NCBI GenBank assembly: GCA_004026145.2
Contig: CP034990.1
Coordinates: forward strand, 18,678,176 to 18,742,175
From: Takifugu bimaculatus
Taxonomy: Eukaryota; Chordata; Actinopteri; Tetraodontiformes; Tetraodontidae
Length of the DNA stretch: 64,000 nt
Direction: 5' to 3'
Shown: piece after piece, positions 1 through 11,639 of the stretch
How positions within the stretch are numbered: the stretch's first letter is position 1
How the letters are laid out: each line of letters starts with the position of its first letter
Translations under genes and position numbers: made by a program
Notes under the pieces: model-generated
Told to the model about the DNA's origin: nothing
The model's database searches: none
Seen by the model: the letters and a program-made list of their open reading frames with translations, nothing else

Positions 1-480
1 GACAAAGACAATTTGATGTTGATGGAGCCCACATCCTCACCATGGCCTAAAACTACCGAGAGAAAATATTCCATGACATCACCCAACCAGGAATGGATGG
101 AAATGGAAGGGAAGGAGGGGGCACAGCTGGTGGCAGCTGCAAGTACCATCTGCTACTGACTAATAGTTTGCACTGCTTTACTTATAATCTTGCACTTGTG
201 CGAACCAGAGGAGTGTGCGAGGCGTTTAATGTTGCACAGCCTTGAGAGCAGCAGTGTGACATTTTGAAGATTGATTTTTATTGGTGTTTTTCCTCAAATG
301 AGGGTATTTAAAATGTTAAATGCTACACTTTGCTACGGTTTCAACACACAGTGCACAGCGTAGCATTTTAACACAACTGTCGAGTTGAGGACGGACTGTT
401 GCCTTTTTGGCAAACTGAAGCTAGGCCCATTTAACTGTTAGCAGCAGGGCATGAAGTTCCAACTATAACTCTGTACTCAC
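1..480 (-). other. tead1 intron (left edge)
   Basis: This stretch lies downstream, on the minus strand, of the tead1 TEA-domain exon. It begins with that exon's donor (TATG|GTGAGT on the minus strand, junction at 481/480). I see no further exon, RNA gene or clear repeat. The next tead1 exon, which would continue the TEA domain, must lie beyond the left edge. Confidence 0.7.
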
Positions 481-682
481 CATACATCTTTCCCTCATCA
501 GACAAGATAATCTTCCGCCTTCCGCACGGAGGATAGATGGCCAGGGCCTCTTGGAAGCTCTGCTCAATCTCAGGGCTCCACACTCCCTCAGCATCATTGT
601 CTGTAGACTTGTCTGCCGAGTCGCTCATCCTCTCCATGTCCTCGGCAGGGCTTTCGCTGCCGCTCCAGCTGCTGGGATCAAT
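481..682 (-). CDS. tead1: TEA domain transcription factor 1, first coding exon (partial)
   Basis: TEAD1 is the nuclear DNA-binding partner of YAP/TAZ in Hippo signalling and binds CATTCC-type sites. The minus-strand exon runs from an acceptor (CCCTAG|TCGG) at 721 to a donor at 481. It encodes the acidic N terminus (DPSSWSGSESPAEDMERM, then SADKSTDNDAEGVWSP) and the first part of the TEA domain (IEQSFQEALAIYPPCGRRK, then IILSDEGKMYG). This is almost identical to vertebrate TEAD1. An in-frame TAG lies just upstream at the exon border and no ATG precedes the conserved block, so the start is taken as the ATT at 680-682, matching the AUU initiation reported for human TEF-1/TEAD1. The rest of the gene lies outside the window. 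The block also resembles TEAD3/4, but the DPSSWSGSESPAE start and mical2/dkk3/usp47 synteny favour TEAD1. The a or b paralog is unresolved. Confidence 0.93.
680..682 (-). other. tead1: probable non-AUG (AUU) translation start of tead1
   Basis: On the minus strand the order is in-frame TAG, nine sense codons without ATG, then CC ACG ATT GAT CCC AGC. The ATT falls exactly where the initiator Met of the annotated TEAD1 protein lies. AUU initiation is established for human TEF-1. The preceding ACG is a second possible near-cognate start one codon upstream, and a TTG at 701-703 is a less likely third. Confidence 0.75.
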
Positions 683-721
683 CGTGGCGGTTGGGCCCTC
701 CAAGCTGGAGCCTGGAGCCGA

Positions 722-3700
722 CTAGGGAGAAACCTGGAATTCCCAAATACACAACGCACCAAATTGTTACTTTCCACAACAGAATTGGGTACAGTTGGTT
801 CCAAAACACAACACAATGCACAGTGGTAGCACAGAAGTGGCCAAACAAGCTTGGCCTTTGCCAAGAATATTGTGGATTTAGAAGAGATGGATAGAGTTAA
901 AACACTTGATACTGGACACAACTTCAAACTGTCCAATCAGAGTGGTGCAGTGGAGAGCCTAAGGGAATTATCCAGAGCACAATACTTTTACAGGAAACTT
1001 CATGAAAAAATAAATCATGGTATTGGATGGGGTAGCAAATACTGCACGTTATGAAGACTCACATTGAACTCTAATCACCATTTTCATAGGCAGAATGCTA
1101 TCTGCACACGTGCGCTGGCATCCACGGCCTTCACCCCAGGAATTCAAGGCACTTTGAATGATATTTTGTTTTTTTGTGTTTAAATGTGCAGCGAAAAATG
1201 CTTCTTTATTATGCAGCGGTGTTACTCTTGATTTTGGCAGAGGTGCAATGCTGTTTAAAGACAAAAACTGAGCTACTGTTTTCCGTTTTCTACCATTTTA
1301 TTCAGATCCGATGTGCAAAACTGTTGATCCAAGCAACATCGGGGCATGACTGTTGTGTTTGTTTCACCGAGGGCTGTGGAACATTTCAGTTCAACCGTTA
1401 CACACCATCTGTCAGGTAAACTGACCAAACAATTCATAGTAAAAAAAATGATCTTCACAGTTGATTTCATTCACTTAAAATTCACTGAGCTTTCCTTAAT
1501 CACTCCTCTCTTTCCATGGAACTGCTCCCCCCCCATGAGCAAGATTCTATTCCAGCAGCACAATCTGTCAGGAAGTAGGAAGAGTAGCATATGTTTCTTC
1601 CAGCATGTCAGTTCATGGAGGGGAAAAGGGGGGATGGGAGCAAGCTGTTTAAAAAAAAAAAAGGCTTCCAGAGAGCAGAGCTTTTACTGAATTCCGTTTT
1701 TGTGTGCCGACTGCTGACACAGCAGAACAAACTCACAAACTGATGAGGGAGGGGGAAAAAAAAACACATTTCAACCACTAAGAGGCAGGGCCTCTCGTAG
1801 ATGTGGTCTCCTCGTCCCAACCGAATGATAAAATGTACTTGCAATCAGTTCTTACATTTCCATTAGGCAGCAGGAAAAGAATGCTATTTTATTACAAATA
1901 CAGCGTGATTTTGGTGATAACACATTTGCAAAAGACTACAAATAACAGCATCCATTTCGATCCCAATAATTGGTGGGCTAACGTGCAAATTAATTATTAA
2001 AATGCAAAATCAAATCTCATTAACCATCTGTCCATCATTGATAATGATAACAATATTAAATGGAAAAATATACACTGCTCAGGCAACAATAACACAGCTC
2101 ACTTAGCCGTCTTGAAGCTACTCAGGCCGACTTTTTCCCGATACTATCAAAAACAATGCTCTCCCATTTCTCTGAAATGAGATAAAGGGACATTATCTGA
2201 AACAAAACAAAACGCTGCAACCAAAGCAGACAAGCAACACAACAAATCTGTCATCTCAGCCTCAAACCACCTTCCACAGTCAATATATATTTTTTCTGGG
2301 ATTTTTGCGTCACAGAATTTCAGAATACAAAATACCCACCCGCCTGAGAGCAGCAGTGTTTGAAGTGCTCGTGATTCAGTGTCAGCGCGTGGCAACACAA
2401 AATGCTGCTTTTCCCAGGCCTCCTTTCATTGATTGTTCCTCTTTAAATTGATCGACTTCATAAACTATTTAAAATGAAATATCGAAAAATGAAATAGTGG
2501 CTGCATATAAGCTACAACGGAGGAAATGAGCCTTTTTCTCTGCCCTCCACACGAAACTAAAAACATATAAATGTGATCCACTTTGTTTATTGGTGTTTAA
2601 TGCATGGGGGATTACTTGATTTGTTCAGTCAACCACAGAAGCAGAAACACGGGATTAAAGACATCCCCATCCTTTGTTTGCATCCGGTGACATCAGCTGG
2701 ATGCTTGTGCAACCGGCAGCGTGTGAATAACCTGTCGGTGTTGTCAACCCAGCGTGTCTCTTAGTGCCGCAGTATCTGTGGACTAATTATTTCTGTCAAA
2801 GGAAGGCATGAATGTCACCCTCCCCAGAAATACTTCTGGCTCATGGATAATTGCATTCTTCTGTCTTTATGGGCTGTACACCATAGAAATGGTCTTATTT
2901 GGGAAATGTATGGTGGAGCCAGCCCACCACGCAATAGCTGAATGCGGTAGCTAAGCAGAGGGGTAGCTGTGACATGGCATTATGGGACATTACACTTACT
3001 GGGAGATTACATAAACCACTCACCAAGCTGGAATTCAGCTCCTTAAATTAAGAGAACCCATTTCACCCATCAGACAGAGCAAGGTAATGAAATAGCAGAT
3101 GAGAGGTCTCAAATGTAATTTTCCATGTGGAGTTCTTTTGTGCTGTTATCTCAGAGGGTGCAATAATGATTTTGTGAATGACTTTTGTGCACTCCATAAT
3201 GGCCCACGGTGGTTAAGGCCACAGTGTGTAAAACTATAATTACTGTGTGATTTCAAAACTCAAAGACATATCCTGGCCTTTGCATAATTATAACAGCAGT
3301 GTGAATAGTATTCCATCTTCAGCAGCATGTACGAACATTTCAGAGTAAGAAATGAATAAAATTCCATTTGGTTTAAAAAATACAAATTAATTAACTTGTG
3401 AAAAGCTTGTTTACAGGAGGAGGCATTTGATAGCAGCTTTTTAGGAACCTTGACAGTCAGGTACCGGGGATGCATCCAACGTGAATATACTTTGAAATCA
3501 CCTTAGTTAAAGAGTGCAAACGCTCTGCTGAGGTCACGCGTTTGAGGGAAAATTTAAATAAGCAACAACCTTCTACATTTCTTTTTTTAAAAATTCCTAT
3601 TTTGAAAAATTAATTACACTACAAACAGAACCACGAACCGTCACAAAACCACAGCGGAAAGTCTCAACATGAATGATTTCAGTATTGAATTTGGGGTTTT

Positions 3701-5770
3701 AGAAACAAATGGAAAAATGTATGTTTAATAAAAACACACACACACACACACCCGTGTGTTTACAGATGAAAAGAGATGAGAGACTAAATAAGGTTTTCAG
3801 CTGCTCTTTCATAAGGACAGATGGAAAAGCTATTCTACTTACTGCCGACGATATTGTGCCTATTTCATGCCTCTTTGAACCAGGTCCTAGGTGCCATGAA
3901 TCTGTCTAATATCATCCCAGTCAAATCCGAGGCCTGGATCCCACCACCACCCCGCAACTATCAGGCCACCGCGGGATCAATCTGTGTTTGCCAGAGAATG
4001 GGATTGATTTACAGGTTCTGTCAAAGCAGCCCTCACTACCTGCCTCGGACGGAGAAACAGGCAACAACCAAATGATCTGGACAATGTCAGACGCGCTGGC
4101 AGCCTGGAAAAACAGGCAGAGCTCGCCGTTTACCGACTGCTGAGGGGGAAAGAGAAAATCGACAGAATCTCAGGCAAAAATCTCTGAGGATGCCGGTTGG
4201 GCTGCCAGTGATGCCGCGTTATAAGAAGCACAATTTCCCATTCGATCCTAATATGTAATGAAAGCCCCGCAGACATTTGCCTATCAAAAATTTGCGGCGC
4301 ATTCCAGACGGCACACGCCCTCGTCACGGTGGAGTGTGAGCGGAACACATAAAGCTCAGGAAATTAAAGCTGTAAATAAAGGTCCGTCAGATAAAGGATC
4401 TCCTGACAGTTATGAGAGCCCGGGAAGCCGAACGCTGGCCGCCGGCTCATTCAGGACGCGTGCGGACGGGCGCGAAAAAAACAAATCACAGTGATGAGCA
4501 CGAAGGCCGAGGTTTGCATTTGGCCCTGCCAGTCCCCAGCCGTCTTCGTCCATCACTTACGCCTCGTTTTACTGCCTCGCGTGCTTTCCCCTCTTACCTT
4601 TTGACAACTGCGGAGAAGCCCGGCTGCCAGAATCTAGGTAGGTTAAGCAGCTTTGCGACATGTAATTGTGTGGCACCGCTTTGCCAGCTGGAATTGGAGT
4701 TTTACAGGTATTCAGACTGCAATGACAAAACTACTAGGCTGCTATTTTCTTTGATTTAGCTGTGCTGTTGTCAGAGGTTTGAACTCTGAAGATGAATAGG
4801 CATCCGTTTTCTTGAATATGTGCTTAGCAGCTAAAAGCTAAAACGGCTAAAAAAAATAGAAAAAAGCCCAGCATTTGATTTAGCATCACTCTGATTTGGA
4901 TGTTTACGTAAGAGATAAATTAATCTGTGTCCATATTAGATGAAGAATACCCAGATTAACAGTAAAGATGTTATAAATAATAATAAAAAATATATATATT
5001 ACATGTTGAAACCAGAGCTGAATGGCAAGCCAACAATCAGCTCTCTGTTCATAATATTTTGGGCCTTAACGGCAGAGAAAAAGATCCGATTCCAGTAACG
5101 GCCTGCATATTAATGTTGGGAGGTTACCCTCCGTGACTCCAGGCCACCTTAAGGGCAGTCAGAGGCTGCCCGATCTGTGCCGACCCTTACGACAATACAG
5201 CAATCACAGATGAAAGGTCTTGTGGGAAATTTACTGCGAGCAATGACTGGAGCGTACAGCGCCAGAGTCTGAATAAACCACATTTGAATACAGGCCACAA
5301 ATTATACACTGTTTCAGTAAATGAAGTGACTGTGACTGTGCCTTTGTTCCACGGCTTTGCTTTCACTAGCGAGGAGCCGAGCGCCACCCCTGCCTGAGCA
5401 CAGAGAAGGGAAGTTGTTGAAGCTGAGATTTCCTGCTTTCATTGTGGTTAAGAACTCAAAGCGTTTATAGTGGTTTCAGAAAACTGACTCATCCAGCGAT
5501 TACTGGAGTCCATATTGCTTTTCATCTCCGTGTCATCGTGAAGAAGTTTTTTGGGTTGCTTTTTTTTGTCTCTTTCTGCTGGGAGGATCAGGGAGACAAA
5601 CTGCAGGTTTGTTCCAGGCCCCAAAATAACTTCTGACAAGTCTTACGAGCATTACGCTGTTCGACACGGGCCTTGAGCTGCCACCCATATGGCAGACATT
5701 ATGGCAGGAATATTACCTTGGACGGCCTAACGGGAAGCTCAATCACTTGAGGCTTTGCGCAATATTGAAA
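722..5770. other. non-coding stretch upstream of the tead1 coding exon
   Basis: About 5 kb, probably a tead1 5' intron. All open frames here are short, with no recognisable family or splice-consistent partner. It contains a short (AC)n tract at 3734-3751, poly-A/poly-C runs and AT-rich unique sequence. The segment 3000-3240 is repeat-free and AT-rich, so it is a reasonable candidate for conserved non-coding DNA, but conservation cannot be judged from one sequence. Confidence 0.5.
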
Positions 5771-5955
5771 AATAAAAGTGCCTTTTCCTCTTAACAATCT
5801 GGGACCACTTCAGGAAAACAGCGGTGGATTTGTCCATAGTTTCACAAGGAGGCAAACAGAAACCGGCGCGCTCGCAAAGGTGGCCGACGGGGGCAAAGTG
5901 CATTCGGTAGCTGGCAGTCGTTTTACAGTCGCAGTACTCAGAGCAGATTACCAGG

Positions 5956-5963
5956 TGACGTCA
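5956..5963. promoter_or_regulatory. full palindromic CRE (TGACGTCA) in a GC-rich block
   Basis: A perfect CREB/ATF palindrome lies inside a locally GC- and CpG-rich stretch (about 5860-6200) that stands out from its AT-rich surroundings. The block could be an alternative promoter or enhancer for tead1. No TATA box or convincing exon was found with it. The 142-codon plus-strand frame over it resembles no family I know. Confidence 0.35.
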
Positions 5964-6553
5964 GTCAGCTCCGGAGCAGCTTTTCGGCGTTGGTGGCACT
6001 TGACACCGGCCCTCTGCGGGCGCCGCTCGAACTGCAGAGCGGCAGCGTGCGTTCGAAAACGTTCCTTTCTAGATCGGGGGTTTACCCCGGTCCGCACGCC
6101 GCCTGAAAGCCAGCGAGGCTGTCCTCCTTTCACAAGCGCTTCCAGTGCACAATACACAGGCGGCGCATTCGACCAAAGACCCGAATTTCCATCGCCAAAC
6201 GCGTAATATCATTTGGATTCGAACTATATAACTGTCAGACATTTATTTTTGTCCAAAATAAAGGGTCAGTGAAGCCCAATCAAAGAAGCATCGCATTTAT
6301 CGACAGCTACCACTGGAGTTAGAGCGCTCCCTCGTTGCCTCAAGATCTCCTCCTCGGGAAAAACAAAACCTTTCCTCCTCCAAAACACCTGTTGCATTGA
6401 AATTACAGGTGCCGCTTCCTAACAACCAGCCTTCACTTCTGCACACACTCAAACACTCGAGACAAATCGCGCCGTCTAGAACGCTTGAAAGTTTAAAAAT
6501 GTCAAATTCTGATTAAGCCACATTCAAACACTGAAAATCTGAATAAACCTGTA

Positions 6554-6576
6554 TGTGTGTGTGTGTGTGTGTGTGT
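6554..6576. repeat. (GT)n microsatellite
   Basis: Uninterrupted GT dinucleotide run of roughly 11 units in non-coding DNA. Confidence 0.9.
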
Positions 6577-7216
6577 ATCAGCACATCCTTGTTGTCTGCA
6601 GCTCTTTATGGAATTTATAAATATCATGCTAATTTGAAACAGGCTAACGGACGTTTGTCATCATTACAATAACAGCATGGAGAGAATAATCTCAAACCGT
6701 AACAGGAAATGTGGGAAAGGCACTTTTGTGGGTTCCGAACAGGATCTTTCTCTGTGTGACAGCATTGCGACGGAGCCGGAACAAAAGCCCCAGCATGAGA
6801 TTTTCAACCAGCCGGTAATTAACGAGTAAAACAGGCACGCTGAGGATCACGACGACGTCAGTTTAACGTCGGCGCTTCGTAGATGTTGGATTAGCTTGGA
6901 AGAAGAACCGCTCAGCACGTATGGTCTTTCCGAGTTTGTTTTTAGGTTTTCCAGGTTGCTGTCACAGACCTGCTCATTATTCCTTTGCAGCTCACCGTTA
7001 ATTATAAGTAATAAAGCTGATTGAACCATTTTTAGCCTTCCCAGTAGGTTTCCATTAGCACCATTTAACGTGCATTAAAAGAAAGATATGTTAAGAGACG
7101 CACACGGTTCTGTTTAGTTGTGGGTTGTTTTTATTAATGCTGGAGGAATGTGGAAAAGTTGGCGAGTTGGAATTTGAATTGTGAACAGAAGATGACATCT
7201 AGAAATCAGGACTCAC

Positions 7217-7218
<2 letters not shown>

Positions 7219-7271
<53 letters not shown>
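7219..7271. repeat. (GT)n microsatellite
   Basis: Uninterrupted GT run of about 26 units; open frames across it (poly Val-Cys) are artefacts of the repeat. Confidence 0.95.
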
Positions 7272-7274
<3 letters not shown>

Positions 7275-7771
7275 GTAAAATGCCCAGGGATGTTGCACAG
7301 ATCCCAATCTTCCCGTGACAGCGGGGGGACCAACTTTTACTACATTTTAATCAAATTTGCTGAACATTTAGTGGGCAACAAGCCTCAAGAGGTGGAGCAA
7401 ATGTGCCTCCGGCCATCCAACAGGTCTGCCTGTTGCACAGGCTGAAAACGAAGCCTCCGTCTTCACCACGACCTTCTTACACATAAGGAAATGTTACAAT
7501 CTGCCCTTTCTGGAAGTGCGCTCCACCTTTTCCACAAAATCCTCCCTTTACTTGAACCTCTATCACCAGAGACATGGATTCTAGTTACCTGTACTGAGTT
7601 TTATTTGCTGATCATATTTGGGGGGGGGGGGGATGAATTTTTGCTTGTTGCGTGTCTAAATCATCGTTCTTCCATACAAAGTCTGCAGAAATCGAAATCA
7701 TCTTGAGACTTAAGAGGTGTGACTGAAATAGACCAGCAGCCAGGAGAATGGATCAGAAAGAGTCTTCGGTA

Positions 7772-7775
<4 letters not shown>

Positions 7776-7821
<46 letters not shown>
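7776..7821. repeat. (TG)n microsatellite
   Basis: Uninterrupted TG run of about 22 units, 0.5 kb from the previous tract in the same orientation. Confidence 0.95.
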
Positions 7822-7822
<1 letters not shown>

Positions 7823-9110
7823 CTGCTCCTAGATTGAATATCTGAGCTGTGTAAACTGTGGGCCGATGACTGGACAGGGCTGTTTGTTCAAACTGAACCA
7901 AAACCAACAATTTAAGGCAGCAGACGTTCACTAAAGTGACCCAGAGACTAAGCAAAGTGTCGCCCAGACCTGCAGCAACACCGAACCGGTACCAGAGAGG
8001 GCTCCATCTCTCTACGTTTCCCCCCCAGGTTTACACAACAGCCCCTGTGTTATGAGGGTGAAATTACTTAGTGCCACAGCTGGGACACAGCTGGAACACA
8101 GTTGAGAGGAGAATTTAGCTGAGGAGGCAATTCCCAAAGTCTGGAGGGGGGGGGGGCAAAACAGTGAGGAGCCCCAGTCAGAAGCACATCCATGCTAACT
8201 TTCCTCTCGCTACTTTCAGCCGATGTAAAAGCTTAAAGTGTTACTAAAGGCAGACTAGAACATTCTGGGTCTGATCGGTAGTTTGCAGACGCGGTCCATG
8301 TGAAAGGAAGGGGCAGAAAACGGGGGTTTAACCCGCCTAGCAACCTGAAATAACTGCCCCCCCCCCCCTTGTTTTTGGCTAACATGTCCCTCCGAGCGCA
8401 CCAACATGGAGAGCAGCACACATCGGAGGGAGTACCGACAAACATGCACACAAAAGCGTTTACTTACACAAAGCTTTGCCGGCGATTAAAGGAGGGGGGG
8501 GATTGGGGAACCGTCAAGCGTGTTGAAGCAACAAGTCTCCCGAGAGTGGGCTTTTTTTTCTTCGAGGTGGTCCGAAAAGGCTCCGTCGAGACCTCCGGCA
8601 ACTCACAGCGGTGCCAACTACGGAGAAGAAAACAGCAACGTTTTCAGTCGTCATGTTGTCCAAAAAATAAAAATAAATTAAATGTAAATCTTCCAGCGTG
8701 CGTAAAATGTTGATTTCGTCTATCCCCCGATCCCGCTGGGAGTTTCCGACCAGCTAACACGGGAGGAACCGGCACCCGATGCGCTCGCAGGGGCGTAGGA
8801 TCGGGCTTCTTGGCGGGGGGGAAAAATGTGAAAAATGTCAAGAGATTCTCGCTGCCATGTCAAAGCTACAAGCTACAACAGAGAGTGCTCGAAGTGGAGC
8901 ACCCTGTTGCAGCGGCGACCAGGATCGACCATCTACCACAGCGATGGAAACACACGATCTAACGCCACTTCCCGCCGTGGGATAACTAGTTAACACCCAA
9001 AATAAGCCGGTAGTATTCCATCAATTGATCACTAGGTTCGAATACGTCAGCCCCGCACGAAGAGAAGTCTACGAGCAGTTTGGATACCTGTAACTCCCAT
9101 TGAAACTTAC

Positions 9111-9430
9111 CTCGTTATTGATACCTCATATAAAAAATGCCCCTTTCTTTAGATAATGGGGGTGTCAGGTATTTTTAACACTATGTCAAGTTATTCTGCT
9201 GTTTCTGGGCCAGCCAGGAAGGTGTAGGTGAATCGCTTCGCGCACTGACAGAGATTCGAAGAATGCTCGGAATGAGACCAGGAATGAAATGAACGCGAAG
9301 AGCGAGTTTGCGTTCGGGGCGGAGCGAGAGGTGGCGTCATCCCGGAGCCCGGCAGTCAGCCTGGGCAGCAGGCGGGCGGCAGCAGGCGCGGGGAGAGCCA
9401 CGAAACATCCCGGGGAATGACGCCTTCAGG
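9111..9430 (-). promoter_or_regulatory. candidate tead1 promoter with 5' non-coding exon
   Basis: A GC-rich block with many CpGs (densest about 9300-9420) is followed on the minus strand by a strong donor, ACGAG|GTAAGTTT, whose exon edge is at 9111. This would make a non-coding first exon splicing about 8.4 kb downstream to the tead1 acceptor at 721. TEAD1 genes characteristically have non-coding 5' exons. The block also carries two GGAATG motifs. Exon and promoter status are inferred; no TATA box is obvious. Confidence 0.4.
9269..9286. promoter_or_regulatory. paired TEAD-type motifs (GGAATG x2)
   Basis: GGAATG occurs at 9269-9274 and 9281-9286 in the same orientation, 12 bp start to start, with a related GAATG at 9261. 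GGAATG/CATTCC is the core TEAD binding motif. The pair lies in the GC-rich block proposed as the tead1 5' end, so autoregulation is possible. Six-base motifs occur often by chance, so this is only suggestive. Confidence 0.3.
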
Positions 9431-10207
9431 GACACCGCGAAACTCTGATTTTACAGCTCCGCCGCCCCAGAAGTGCCCCCCTCCCCGCCTCCCCCTGCCT
9501 CCCGAATGACCTCAAGCGGAGTTCAGTATTTCATAGTTCCCTAAGTATTTCTTTAATATTCTGCAAGCGCAGCTAACAGTGTTTAGAGTTTTTTTTTGGA
9601 TTAAATCGTTGTGTTGTCCTATTGACAAATTGGCCGAGCTAAATGAAGGTAGCATCAGGTTACGATTCACTCAGGTACCAAATGAAATGCTTAGACTTTA
9701 AAAATATTCTGAATTGCTTTTGGATTTGGACGATGGTGTGAAAAGCAATAAAATCACCCCGTGCCTCCTGCAGAAACCAACTGTTGCGTAACATGCACCC
9801 CCCAGACATAGTGTATGGCTACAGCAGCTGAGGTCGACCTGTTTGTTACCCATAAATTTGCTTATCTTTTTCATTTTCAGACATGGACTGTAAACAAACA
9901 TGGACCAATTTGCCAACTAACATCAGCCAAGTTCCATTTTTTTCCTTCCTCAATTCATTTACAAACCTGGGGGCCCCCACTGTTGTTAAATGCATTTTGC
10001 ACAATGAAGAGTGAACAGGCCTATGTTATGTTCAGAGTATCGGCTTCAGGCTTCAGCGTAGAGTTTACGTGCTCCCATAAATTTATCTACACATAGAGCC
10101 TATGTACATCCATAAATTCCCCCATAAATGCTGGTATTTCATCAGTGTCTACTTGTTCAACTGTTTCTGATATATGTTTCATCACCAGTGGTTGGACAAA
10201 GGGCTAT

Positions 10208-10244
10208 AATGAATATCTTATCTGGAGCAGATAAGATATTCATT
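10208..10244. repeat. perfect 16-bp inverted repeat with GATA sites
   Basis: The left arm (10208-10223, AATGAATATCTTATCT) and right arm (10229-10244) are exact reverse complements around a 5-base spacer (GGAGC). Each arm ends in an inward-facing TTATCT/AGATAA, a GATA-factor consensus, so the element is a head-to-head pair of GATA sites able to form a hairpin. No flanking terminal repeats or target duplication were seen. Confidence 0.8.
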
Positions 10245-11028
10245 TTATTATGAATGTGGAGCCCAAATTTGTTGCCTTTCATATTTACCGCTGCTTACTT
10301 TCATCCAGTATTTGTTCAGTATTTTTTACCCAATATGATTAGGGTTGCATCAATGTTAATGAGTAATTGCTGCTTATGAAACAAATAAAATCTAACTGAT
10401 AGATTGACTGATAGACTGAAAGTGCTATATTCTTTACCCAAAAGCTGGTAAATGTAGTAATCCCCACAGCTGCCATTTAAACAAAAGAAAAAGAAAAACC
10501 CCAAATGACTACTGTCACAATACAGATGTGTTTTTCACAATCCATCGGTTCAGAAGAAACGCAGCCATTTCTCTCATCTCTATCATGCTTTCTGGTTCGA
10601 TTTGCGTTAAGGCCGACTTTGTGCAAGCTCCCAGCATCATAAAGACAAAGTCGCGTCAAAGACGCGGCCGCAGTCCTGCCTGAACGAGTCATCCATTAGA
10701 AGCCTGTGTTTTGACACCGATCCTTCATAACAGAGGCATCTATAAAGATGAACGACTGCTCCTCAAAAGACATCCATCAGCTCCTTTTTAAACCTGTCTG
10801 TGCACGCTTGGCCAGGAGTATAACAGAGGGAGGTGTACCCTTTATATTCTTCATAGAAGGTTGCCATTCCAGACATTTTTATTGCCTTTATGTTTATTAA
10901 ACTTCCCCGCAGAAGCAACCACTCAATACTCATCTGTGAGGTTTTGCTTTTGATAACAAATTGTCAGCCATGCAAGGCACCTGAAACCCTCCTCTGCTCC
11001 TGTCTTTCTGTCTTTCTGTCTTCTAAAG

Positions 11029-11193
11029 ATAATTGCAGAAATATCTAAGTGCCTGGAGCTTCACAGCAATAATTCATCTGCTGAAATGTTGAAGACGCTC
11101 TGCAACAGCCGCGCGGCTTCGCTGGTGTGCGGCAGAGTCAAACAAAGCCTCCTGCGACGGCGCCTCGGTGCACTCAGCGGAGAGCCGCGTTTT
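11029..11193 (+). other. orphan exon-like open segment
   Basis: A polypyrimidine tract ending TTCTAAAG precedes a 165-base segment open in one frame for 55 codons and closed by a consensus donor (CGTTTT|GTAAGT). The frame includes an ATG at 11086-11088 followed by an Arg/Leu/Ser-rich stretch (MLKTLCNSRAASLVCGR, later LLRRRLGAL) resembling a mitochondrial presequence. Its second half is unusually GC-rich. I recognise no protein family and no partner exon, so it may be a lost-gene exon, an lncRNA exon or chance. Confidence 0.25.
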
Positions 11194-11639
11194 GTAAGTT
11201 ACTGAGCCAAATGATTAGACTTTCAGAGATATTTGAATTCCTTGTTTTCATTTCTCTGCTCACCAAGAAGTTATTTATTTATTTATTTTGATTTTGGGGG
11301 GGGGGGTGGAGGGTGGTGGGTGGGGGTTGTTCTTGTTACACTGACATGAACTCCGTGCAGGAAAACACCAAACCAGACATGTTGGAACATCTCACCCTCC
11401 CTGCAGCACAACCACCACTGCTGATGAGGACACTCAACAGACGGAAGGACGGACGGAGGTCTCAGCAGGTCAAAGTCAACACAACCAATCAGCACTTAAT
11501 TGTGTATTTATGTAGTTTTTTTTATTGTGCTCCTCTGCTTTGCTGCAGCCTTTAAGAGCTGAACTTTGAGAAAATGAATGAACTGGATTCTACTTTGTTT
11601 TCTCTACTAATGTATGGTATGTTGACTTCATATTTCCAT

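Noticed and set aside
5778..6206. 142-codon plus-strand frame
   Set aside because: Falls in a GC-rich block, low-complexity composition, no homology recognised; the block is better explained as regulatory.
7221..7445. Val-Cys and Thr-His repeat proteins (also at 7710-7955, 59482-59846)
   Set aside because: Direct translations of CA/GT microsatellites.
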